DNA from: Pontederia crassipes
Lineage: Eukaryota > Streptophyta > Magnoliopsida > Commelinales > Pontederiaceae
Direction of reading: 5' to 3'
Assembly: GCA_030549335.1 (NCBI GenBank)
Contig: CM060198.1
Coordinates: 63,779,958 to 63,843,957 of the forward strand
Length of the DNA: 64,000 nt
Positions within the stretch are counted from its first letter, which is position 1; each line of letters starts with the position of its first letter. The notes under the pieces were generated by a model, which did no database searches, had not been told where the DNA came from, and was given only the letters and a program-made list of their open reading frames with translations. Both the position numbers and the translations under genes were made by a program. Below are positions 47,901-57,760 of the stretch, one piece after another.

Positions 47901-47987
47901 TATAAATACACGTATATGTTGATACCTATATATAATAAGTGCATATATACATATTATTATAACCTAATCTGACACATATAAACAAAT

Positions 47988-48028
<41 letters not shown>

Positions 48029-48560
48029 CATTCACTTCGAATACGTATACATATACATGTTATCTATATATATATGACTCACACGTGTATAGACATATAC
48101 ATACACATATATATTTATAATACATATAGACGAAATACATTGTTGTAACTTAATCTCTCACACGTAGACATATATATACGTACGCATATATGACATATGT
48201 ATATATATACACACACAATTGTGTTATATACACATATACATACATATTTATATTTTGTATACATACATGATAGATTATCGGAAGAAAATAAAATAATTGG
48301 AACGGAGCATAATGTGATGAGACATTACATTGATAAATAAAATTACATACATACTAAAAAAATTTAAAAAAACTTTTATTGAGCGTCTCAAGGGCATCAC
48401 GATATTGAGACGCTACACAATTGTGACGCCCCGACGACGCGATGGTGTCGCTACGTTGTCTTAGCGATACATTAGCTTCTCTATAGCGCCGCGCTAGCCG
48501 AATTGTAATAGTTTCAGCGCCTACATGGCGTCTACGTAGTGTCTCGTTATTTTGCGACGC
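47900..48560. repeat. TA/CA low-complexity and further GACGC motifs
   Basis: 47900-48290 is mostly alternating TA and CA/TG words (for example (CA)n then (TA)n at 47990-48030). 48385-48560 is a second cluster of GACGC/TAGCG motifs. No gene. Confidence 0.7.
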
Positions 48561-48599
48561 TAAAAATTACTTAAATCCCTAACCCCTCTTCTTCATTTA

Positions 48600-48900
48600 C
48601 ACTTTTACTGTTTACCATTTACCATCGCCCGACGCCCGACGCGCCCCGACTCCCGACCTCCGACGCGCCCCGATGCCCAACCTCCGGCGCCCGTCGCCCG
48701 ACGCCCGACCTCCACCGCCGCCTCATCCGCCCTCCGCCGCGTCCTCCCTCCACCGCCGCCGACGTCCTCCACCGCCGCCTCGTCTGCCCTCCGTCGCGTC
48801 CTCCCTCCACCGCTGTCGATGTCCTCCTCTGCCGCCACTGCCCACCGCCGTCTCGGCGGCCCTCCGCCCTTCGCTGAAGGTACTAGCCCGTCACCATGTA
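48600..48900 (+). other. GC-rich block, possible first exon of CACTA gene
   Basis: About 290 bp of Pro/Arg-type codons with repeated CCGCCGCC and GTCCTCCCTCCACCGC units, ending GAAG|GTACTAG, a possible donor. Frames on both strands are open because of composition, so coding is uncertain. AT-rich repeats built on AAGTTAAGTATTACTTA follow (48900-49340). Confidence 0.4.
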
Positions 48901-49418
48901 AATTAAGTTAATTATTAATGCATGAAGTTAAATTAAGTTAATTATTCATGTTAAGTTAAGTATTACTTATTCATGTTATTATCATGTTAAATTAAGTAGT
49001 ACTTAAGTGAATTATCATCTCTTTGGATCAAGTTAGTATTACTTATTAAGTATAATATTAAGTATCATCTCTTAGGAATTAAGTTAAGTATTACTTAAGT
49101 TAAGTATTACTTATTCATGTTATAAATTAACTTAAGTAGTACTTAAGTTAATTATCATCTCTTTGGATCAAGTTAATTAGTATTACTTATTAAGTATTAC
49201 TTAAGTTAAGTTAAATTATGTTAATTGTTAAGTTAACTTATGAAGTAATTCATGTACTTAAGTTAAGTATTACTTATTCATGTTATGAATTAAGTTAAGT
49301 AGTACTTAAGTTAAGTATTACTTGAAACATGTGATTTTGGACTTAATTCGTAAGTTCAAAATCACACGTTTCAAGTACAAGAAATTTCTTACTTGGCTTA
49401 ATGTTCTCCGTTACAGAA

Positions 49419-51110
49419 ATGATAAAGCCATATCGTAGTTGGATTCGTCGTTGGAAGGATAAATATGACATCATAACTGAAGAATATAAGGATGGTGTTG
49501 ATGAATTCATTAATGTGGCATATCAAAATGTAGGTGTTGCTTCTTCATAGGGCCCGTAGCTGATGTCGGACCTTCACAGCCTACCCCAACTGTACCGGAT
49601 GATGATTCCTCTTCGAGTGATGAAGAGGGGTTACACGATAATGCGATGGTCACTGTAAATAATATTGTTCGACCGTAAGTTAAATAAGTTGTACAAATTT
49701 TGTTATAATTTTGGTTATCATTGAAAATTAATTCTTCTTTGTAATTGGCAGGACCACTTTCTTACCCGTAGTACCGTGCGGGAGTCAGTGCTCTCGTTCT
49801 TTCCCACTTGCTGGAAGGGGCAGAATCCTAGAAAGATGTTCCAATTCAAGTGCGAGATGACATCTTTCGAGCTTTTACGGTACGATCTTCTATTTGGGTT
49901 ACATAATTCGATTTATATTTATTTTAAAATTACTAAGTTTTAATGTTCTATTTGTAGGAGACAAATCAGTTTCATCCGAATCTTAGTTTAGGGACGATCC
50001 GGAGAGCTTTTGAGGAGGTCGCTGCGAAATGCCTCCGAAATCGATTATACAAGTTTCGCAAGATCGTCACGTCCGTCGGCCTCACTTTGGAACAGGGCAT
50101 ACAAAGATGCCCAAGACATATTAGGCGCTCGATTTCGGAGTCCCTCTGTAGGAAGTGGTAAGTATGTATACTTTTACATTATTTTTATGAAAATTATAGT
50201 TTTTTGAAAGTGTAAGTATTTGATGTTCACAAAGGACGGATGAACGATGGCAAATGAAGTCGGAAAAGGCAAGAGTTAACCGTCTTTCGAAGCCCGAGGC
50301 CCACATCCACACAGGGGGATCGATGTGATTTGACGAGCATCGACGACGCATGGTAATTTACATATAAATTCCATTAATCATACTTTTGACTTATACTTAT
50401 GTTATCAAATTTGAAACTTTATTGTAGGAGGAGAAAGAAGGCAGTCCCGTAGACTTTCGTATGGTCTATGAGTTCACGCATAAGAACCGGAAGACAAACG
50501 ACTTAGTCACGCCCACTGTTCGTAGGCTTCTGGTAAGTCTCATGATATGGTTATTTGGTTGTTGCTGTTAGTGCACTATTTTTTAAATACACAACGTTTA
50601 AATTTTTTAGGATGAGTATAATGCAAAAATGACTGAAAAGTATGGAGATGATCCGAGTACTCAGCCACCAGGTAATGTTTCTTAGTTGGTTTAGTCATGT
50701 TTTTAATTTACGTGATTCTTGATATATAATCTATATATTATATGATTTTATATTTTTTCTATTTCGTAGAGGACCCTACTGTTTGGGAAGAGGTGGCCGG
50801 CACGACACGAGGGGATACTTGCGTGGCCTCGGCACAGCCGCTCAGATACCTAGGAGGATCGGAGGATATGCAGGAGGTGCATCTGCTCCGAGCTCATCCA
50901 CTGCACCTGATCTGACGCAGCTATCACAGCAGCTATCGCAGCAATTATCGGAGCAGATATCGCAGTATGTGTCGCAGCAGGTGTCGTAGCAGGTGGATCC
51001 TCTATTGCAGGTGATTCAGCAGATATCGCAGTATGTGTCGCAGCAGGTGTCGTAGCAGGTGGATCCTCTATTGCAGGTGATTCAGGGATTGATCCCGACG
51101 CAGAATTCAT
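49419..51110 (+). pseudogene. CACTA-encoded Transposase_24/TNPA-like gene
   Basis: Spliced pieces on the plus strand. 49419-49550 reads SWIRRWKDKYDIITEEYKDG, then VDEFINVAYQN (transposase-associated type). Then an acidic DDDSSSSDEE part with donor at 49675, and a piece with ESVLSFFPTCWKGQNPRKMF. 49957-50158 has an RRAFEEVAAKCLRNRLYKFR stretch, split from TDERWQMKSEKARVNRLSKP and HTGG..FDEHRRRM (about 50234-50352), the clearest Transposase_24 signature. 50430-50533 follows (DFRMVYEFTHKNRK). A Gln/Ser-rich tail from 50770 has a 66-bp tandem repeat (GATATCGCAGTATGTGTCGC at 50955 and 51021). Stops and frameshifts show it is inactive. Confidence 0.65.
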
Positions 51111-51429
51111 CCCCGCGAGGCCATGGACCGAGCACGTCTGGGTCGAACATCCGGAATGATAACAATAACTCCAAACCTATGATAGAAAACAAACTATGCA
51201 TTTGTTACTTATAGACTTAAACATACATATAGTTTGTTAGTTCGGTTTAGTAGTTTTCATATTCTTATGTTATATATTATGCCTGTGATGGTTTTATATT
51301 GCCTATGATGCTTTTTATATTGCCTGTGATGCTTTTATGTTGCCTGTGATGAATATCAATGCATTTTGAGATGCATTATAAATTGTATGGCGTGGGAAGG
51401 GAAAAAAATGAGGCTGGGGCGGGTAAAAA

Positions 51430-51884
51430 AAAATGTGCAAATAGCGACACCATAGCGTCTCATTGGCGTCTAAATGCATGCCGACGCTAATTTAAATATA
51501 TCGCACTTAGCGCCATCTTAGCGTCTTATTGGCGACAAATGCACAATTATATTTGCGTCAATCTAGCGCCTTACTAGCGTCTACATTAGCCACACGTGGG
51601 CGCCGAAAGAGCATCTCACGTCTACCACCCCTTGCGCGTCGACTTAGCGACGCGGTCCTGCTTCGTGCAGCCACAAACATCGCGTCTTAATACCATCTAT
51701 ATAGCGTCCATATGTGGCGCTAGTTGCGTCTCAACATCTTTGACTCTAGTGCGACGCCACTAGCCATCGAGTTCCAGTGTCTCAATTTTGCGACGCGAAG
51801 GAGACGCTCTTCACAACAGAGACATAATAGCGCGTCCCTAACGTCTCCAACCTTGAGTCGCTAATTGCCAATTTTCTTGTAGTA
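51430..51884. repeat. Right subterminal repeats of CACTA element
   Basis: The same GACGCTA/TAGCGTC motif set as the left zone, ending in the terminal inverted repeat. Confidence 0.82.
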
Positions 51885-52188
51885 CCCTGAACACTCCTAA
51901 AAAGGGGAGAATAATTTTATTATATGATTAAGGGGGAGTTACATAGTATTATTTATATGCTTCATATGCAAATTACTTTTTTATGAAACAAAAAGGGGAG
52001 AAATATAGTAGAAATATTATATGAATATAACTTTATATGAAGTTGTACCTTACAATTAGTACTTATGTGCATATCTATCCTTGTAAGGAAAGTTTAGTTT
52101 TAGAGGGAATAAAATTGATTTTACAACTTTTTTGCAACTCATATATTTTTTATATTTTTTGGTTTGTCTTCATAAAAAAGGGAAAGAT

Positions 52189-53444
52189 TGTTGGAGCAAA
52201 ATTTTAATGCTCTATAAAATTATATTTTGATGACAGAAACTTCGTAAGATTATAGTTATATGCTGAAAAAGTTTAAATAGAAATGAATAACTTTATACAC
52301 TAAAATTTGATTGAATAATTTACTATAATATCATTAGATTTTGAATGAATGATTAATATAAAAGTTGTAGAGAATTCTGTTAGCTATTCATATAATCTAA
52401 GATTACCTAATTTGGATAACCATGCAGAAAGTTATGCTCGAAATAGTGCAGGGCGGTCCACCTGCCGATCAAAGCAATGAAGGCCAATCGAGGCACCGAT
52501 CAATCGATCACACATACCGGTTGATTGGTCAATGCAAAGATTGCTCAGCTCAATGTCGAGAATACACCTGTTGACAGTCCGGTCGTTGCACTAATCGATC
52601 GAATCATCTCAATAGCTAAAATTCAAAATGATGAGACTACACTGGTCGATAGTCCGATCGACCGATCAACTGCGGTCACTAAAGAAATCGTGCAACGGTC
52701 ATATAGACTGGTCGACCGATCTATTAGTGTGGTCGATCGGTCCTATGCTGAGATGAACAATAACGACTATTTTTCAAGGAGAAAATTGCGAAAAAACTTT
52801 TGAACGAAATTTTCACACATAAAAGCCTATAAAAGAAGTGCCAAAGCATAAAAAAAAGACATTCATCCAAGCATTCAAGAAAAAGTTCAAGTTATCAAAA
52901 GAATATCATTCTCTTGAAGTTATTATTCTAGTTTCTCTTCTTTCTATCTTCTCTTCTTGTGAGCATAATATTGTAAAAAAAAAGAAACACTTGTTTAGAA
53001 AATTGAGTGAGATATTGTGTAAAAGAGGTTCCATATCTTACCTCTTGAGCTAGAGAAAAAATAATCTTTCTATGAGAAGAGGTGTGTCTTATCTCTCGAA
53101 GCGGAGAAAATGTGATTTTGTATAAAAGGTTTCTTCCTTGCCCCATTTGGAACTAAGGAAGAATTTAATGGAATTTCCAACGATCTTGAGGTCGAGAAGT
53201 CGGAGCGGAGACGTAGCCCAATGTGTGGCCGAGCCTCGTCAACAACCATCGTGTTATTTGTGCTTGATTTCTCTCTCCCTCTCCTTTCTATTGTATTATG
53301 TATGTGATATGATTGCTTTTGTGTTGGTTTGAATATTAACGAATCGATTTTAAGTTTTCGCAACAATTTTCATTAAATTAATATTTTCGAGTTTAACACC
53401 AATTCACCCCTCCCCCTCTCCTCTTGGTGCTTTAGGATCCTACA
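52189..53444 (+). repeat. 3' LTR of element G
   Basis: 1256 bp, TGTTGGAGCAAAATT to GGATCCTACA; more diverged than the C LTRs. TATA box at 52828-52835 in AAGCCTATAAAAGAAGTG. Palindrome array at 52450-52745. Confidence 0.82.
52450..52745. repeat. GGTCGACC array in LTR of G, decayed
   Basis: Fewer and more mutated units: GGTCGACCGATC at 52710, GGTCGATCGGTCC at 52731, CCGATCGACCGATC near 52660. Position within the LTR as in C and F. Confidence 0.72.
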
Positions 53445-54096
53445 CTTGGCAGGATGGAGGACGTTAGAAGATTTGGAGAGTGGCGATGACAAATACGACG
53501 GAGAATAGTAAAAAAGTAAAAATGAAAAGGTCGGGGATAGGGATTGAAAGGTTAAACTACGCTGAAGCCAATTGGACACTTTATCTCATTCACTCGATTG
53601 TGTTTGTACAGTGGCGTTAAATATCAATATTAATGTTTAATATTTAATTTTTCTAATTATACTATTGAGAAAATCATATGACTTCTAATTCCATATGATT
53701 TGAAGAGATAATTATGATACGGTATATGTTAAGTATACACAATTTGTATATTGAAATATGTGTGTATGTAGTGTAGTGTAGTGTAGGCATATCTAAATTA
53801 AATCAATTATATTATACATATCTATTATTTATATTAAAAAATCTATATATAAGTTTGCATTACTTAATTATATTAATATGTATATACACACATATATGTA
53901 TATGTTTGTACATATCTATATACATATATATATGTACTATAATTAAATTAACATTCATTCTTTAATTCTCTATATGTGTAAATTTGTTCTAATTTAACTA
54001 CTAAGAAAAATTATATCACATAATTTCATGCTAATAATTTTATGATTTAACAAATATATTCATAGATACGTGATACAAATTTATGTAAAATGATCA
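53445..54096. other. Intergenic AT-rich DNA
   Basis: No gene seen. 53870-53935 has TATATACA low complexity. Confidence 0.5.
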
Positions 54097-54106
54097 AAAT
54101 ATAAAT

Positions 54107-55354
54107 GGATAAATTTCACTAAATATTCTTCAACTTAACCGTTTTCTCAACTCTATCATTCAACTTTATTTTATAAGCAAACTACCTTTACAACTATTGA
54201 CTTATTTTATTAACTATCAATTCTATTGAGAATAGTCAGTTTCTCCATCGTTTCACTAACGTGGTATGCTTTTAAAAATAAAAATATATATAAAATGTTA
54301 AACTAATATTACAATAATATAAATTTAATTAAAATAAAAAGAATGGGCGTGCCCCCTCTCCCTCCGGTCGCTTGAGCGCCTGTGGCCAAAGGGAGAGGGG
54401 TGGCTCCCCCTATGCCCCTGCGCGCAAAGGAGGGGGAGGGGCGCCGGCCGCATCCCCCTCTCCTCTCCAGTGTCCGAGAGAAGGGGCTGCCTCCTCCCCT
54501 TCCCTTCTTTAGGGGGACATGACACAGAGGGGGAAGGGGGCGCTTCCCCCTCTATGTGTGCCTCCCCCTCTCTTCTCCGCACTAGAGAAGAGCCTTCTCC
54601 CCCTTCTCTGTGCATGGAGACATTGCACTTCCTCCTCTCCAGCTGTCTAAGGCTTTGTTTGGATAACATGTCATTAAAGTAAATGAAAGAAAATGAGAGG
54701 GAAGGGAAAAGAAGTAAATGATGAATTTTTTTTTAACCTTGTTTGGATGGAGGTAAATGAGAGGAAAAAGTTTTAGTATTAATTTTTATGACAATTATGC
54801 CCTTTAAATAATGATAAAGGATGTTTTATTTTAGGACTTTATTATTTCTTTCCCCTCTCTTACCCCCCAAATTGGGGTTGAAAATTTTGACTTCACGTGA
54901 AGAAAATGGAGAGAGAGGGAATCCCCTCCGTTTCCTTCTCTCTTTTCTTACGTAAACTAAGTTAAAAAAATTTCATTTCCTCTCTTTCCCCAATTCAAAC
55001 ATGGGCTAAGAGTAGGCCTGAGAGAGAGGGAGAAGAGCCTCCTCCCCCTCCTCTGTGCACGGGTAGGCTGCTCTCCCTCCTCTTCGGCTGCCTGAGTGTA
55101 TGTCGGAGGGAGAGGGAGAGAGGGGACACCCCTCTTTTCTTTTTTTATTAATATTTGTGTTATTATAATATTAGTTTAATATATTTATTTTAAAATAGCA
55201 TGCAATGTCAACGAAATAATTAAAAAAATTAATTATTCTCAATCGAAAGAGCATTTAGTGAAGCAAGTTAATAATTAGATAGTAGTATGGTTCAAAGTAA
55301 AGTTGGATAAAATTGAAAAAGTGATAAAACTGAAGGTATTTAGTGAAAGTTACC
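54107..55354. mobile_element. Mutator-like long-TIR element
   Basis: 1248 bp bounded by the 10-bp direct repeat AAATATAAAT (54097-54106 and 55355-55364). Ends GGATAAATTTCACTAAATA and, reversed, GGTAACTTTCACTAAATA start inverted arms of roughly 260 bp (54107-54370 against 55354-55090), sharing CAACTTTA, ATTGAGAATA and TTAAACTAATATTA. The arms end in G/C-rich CCCTCTCCCTCC blocks. No transposase gene. Long TIRs and a 9-10 bp TSD fit a non-autonomous MULE. Confidence 0.75.
54651..55006. mobile_element. Tourist-like (PIF/Harbinger) MITE nested in the MULE
   Basis: 356 bp. Ends GGCTTTGTTTGGAT and, reversed, GCCCATGTTTGAAT; TSD TAA at 54648-54650 and 55007-55009. Interior has AAATGAGAGG-type words; no coding capacity. 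Confidence 0.75.
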
Positions 55355-55384
55355 AAATATAAATAGTCAGCTCATAACAATTTT

Positions 55385-55660
55385 TTCCGACACTAATCAC
55401 GTAAGAAAGTCACGAATAAAATGTTGCTGACCGTGTGTAGTCCTTGTGACTTCTTTGAGAGGCAAACCGGGTGGAAGAGCTTCTTATTTAAACTGCAAAA
55501 ACAACAAGCAGTGCGTAAAAAAATGAGCAGGAGTTACATAATAAAAATCAAGTGTATCCCGCTAGGCGCTTGTCGTCCCACACGAGCTCGACGGCGGTAT
55601 GACCGTCGCAACGCCTGACGAATGGAATCTATCCGTTGTGACAATATTTAATGTAGCAAG
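55385..55660 (-). pseudogene. PGG copy P6: relic of exon 2
   Basis: On the minus strand it reads ELVWDDKRLAGYT, a stop, then FLLCNSCSFFYALLVVFAV, which aligns with EPVWNDRRHARYTWFYYANS and CAFFYSLFLTFAI of P2. At nucleotide level 55390-55660 matches 39855-40110 (CGTAAGAAAG, GAGAGGCAAACCGGGTGGAAGAG / GAGAGGCAACCGGGTCGAAGA, GAGCAGGAGTT). Stops and shifts are frequent; the signature half of the exon and exon 1 are gone. It lies 20 bp from the MULE. Confidence 0.7.
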
Positions 55661-57591
55661 TGCAGATACACTTGCGAAAGAAATTCCATGGATCGAAAGA
55701 AATGGTAGAAAATTGCTATTGCCGTTTTATTTTTATTTTTTATTTTTATTGAAGAAAGAAAGAATTATTTAAGGAGAAATAACATTGTTTGAGTACAACA
55801 TATTAAGAATGCCTGAAGAAGGATCATTCTAGCCGATCTTGTCGGGTCAAATAATCAGCTATGCTATTGGAGATTGCCATTTTAGATCATCTGGTCGCAT
55901 AACTTTCGTCCGATGTGTGACTAGCAAAATATTCTTTAATTAACATTACTTTGGTATCGTAACACCAATGATGACGTCGACGGCCATTGCAATGAGTTAG
56001 GTGGAGAACTTGTGGTGGTTTCTTGATCGGATCTTTAGGCCGGCTGCTTGAGTATCTGCGTGAATTAAGCGGCCTTTTAACTTTTGTTGGAAATAGTGGA
56101 TAGATGACACCAAAAAAAACCCAAAATATTTGAGGCATAATTAATGTTGTTAAATCAATTGCTTAAATTCATAAATTAAGAGTTAAATAAGTAAAATGAA
56201 TCAAATCCATAAAAAATTTTAAATAAACTAAACTCTTATATTTTACATAAATATTAATTTAAAATTTTCGTAAAATCTTATAGACTCTTATAGAGTGTAT
56301 ATGAGTTATGATTATATACGATTACACATGATTATTTATTTTGTACAATAAGAAGTTTGTACAATTTTCGATATTTTATTTGATTAACATATCTATGATT
56401 GAAAGTGAAATTAATATCAAAATTAGAAATTTTAGTGCAATCATTTTATTTATTTTATAAGTTTTCTATCTTAATAAACTTAATCAAATATAGTGTAAAA
56501 GGTTAGTTAGCATTTCTTAATGTAAATTATAGTCCTTATTTTGTTTACTTTCATATTTATTTTATATTAGTAAAATATATTAGTTATTTGTTATTTATGA
56601 ATAATAGATATGCATTTGTAAGTTCATAATAATTATTTAAATAATTAAACTTATTTGATGCATAAACTTTACGAATTTACAATTTAATTTTATGATACGA
56701 ATTTATCGGACAAAAAATGAGTTACTTAAATTCTCAAAATTAACAACATTAGGTAAATAAATTATTATTTTTAAATAATTATTTGTTTTCACACAAAATT
56801 TTTATTGAAATTGCGACAATAATATTCTCAAAATACAATAAAATCATTAAATTCGTCCATTAATAATGATTAAAAAAACTCAATAGCTTATTCCAATAAT
56901 TTTTAATAACTTAACGTGAGACTTATTACATGGAAAAAGCTAGAATCTACCTTTTCTCCGTAAAATAAGTTGTGAAAAGACTCAACTTTGATGTAGATAT
57001 TGCTTAACACTTGCGGTAATAATTACCAAATTAATTTGGTCTAGTGTTCAACTCTGTCCCCTTATATTTATGTAGATTTTTCCTCTTTATTTTGACCCCT
57101 TATAATATCGGTCCGCCCTGCATATAGAGAATATTATTTGAGTAAAAAAAATAAAAATATACTTGAATAGAAAAAATGTGTTTATTTTTTGAAGTATTAA
57201 TGATCATTTCGTAAATACATTATACTTGCAAGTTACAACCTGATATATATATACACCAATGGCATAAAATTGTTGACGACAAGTTGGTAGAGTTGTGGAA
57301 ATCTTGAAAACAATTCGATGCAACTTTTAGGTAAAATAACATTGACCAAGAGATATTCATTTATTTAAACCAAAACGAACATGATTCCTAAAAAGTTTTA
57401 GTTCGATGAAACATGTCTAAATTTGAAAAAAAAAAAACAATCGAACCTTACCACTCTCTACTAGGATACAACTTAATTAAGCTGAATGAAAAAAAGAAGA
57501 AGAAAGATACTGACGCTAAGGAAGATCTGACATAAAACGGAAACATACAGAGAGATATACAGAACGCTGGCTGATAACATTTATGAAACTT
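55661..57591. other. AT-rich intergenic DNA
   Basis: No gene recognised. The 83-codon minus frame at 55887-56138 has no family motif. 56150-57480 is plain AT-rich. Confidence 0.45.
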
Positions 57592-57760
57592 TTAATTTCC
57601 CAGAGTTGTTTGCTGGTGAACAGCTAGTTCAATTCCTGGAGTCGGAGCGGAGGATTGAACAGGAGAAGGAACCGTCGATGGATGACGGGACCGATTGTTT
57701 TCATTAACATCTTCTTCTATTTTTTTTTTGAGAGGAGGTTTCATTAACATCTGTCCCGAA
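57592..57760 (-). other. Ancestral C-terminal coding stretch of P5, cut off
   Basis: AGATGTTAATGAAA occurs twice, 40 bp apart, around CCTCCTCTC and an A10 run (57708-57760). If the 40 bp are left out, the P5 frame continues for 34 codons past the duplication (ending ELAVHQQTTLGN) to TAA at 57594-57592, and total length would be 350 residues. Confidence 0.7.

Larger units (their letters stand above)
46470..51884 (+). mobile_element. CACTA (En/Spm-type) transposon, deletion derivative
   Basis: Left end CACTACAAGAAAATTGACG and right end, reversed, TACTACAAGAAAATTGGC; TSD CCC at 46467-46469 and 51885-51887. Subterminal zones are packed with GCGACGCTA/TAGCGTC motifs. The middle carries a degraded Transposase_24/TNPA-like gene (49419-51110). 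The main TNP2-type transposase is absent, so it would depend on another element. The final C/G of the right end is mutated (GTAGTA). Confidence 0.88.
43927..53444 (+). mobile_element. Element G: gag-only copia element, 5' end missing
   Basis: Begins abruptly inside gag next to the start of the F LTR. Gag remnants run to TAA 45359-45361, then the same non-coding 3' region as in C, a polypurine run AAAAAAGGGAAAGA (52175-52188) and the 3' LTR 52189-53444. A hAT-type MITE (45977-46431) and a CACTA element (46470-51884) have inserted into the 3' region. No protease, integrase, RT or RNase H is present. Confidence 0.78.

Noticed and set aside
48605-48906. Overlapping open frames on both strands with RRRADEAA and PPPP repeats
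   Set aside because: Open because of GC-rich simple composition; only a possible first exon on the plus strand is kept, at low confidence.
54325-54682. Frames of 114 and 70 codons in G/C-rich DNA
   Set aside because: They lie in the inner arms of the MULE and run into the Tourist MITE; no protein signature.
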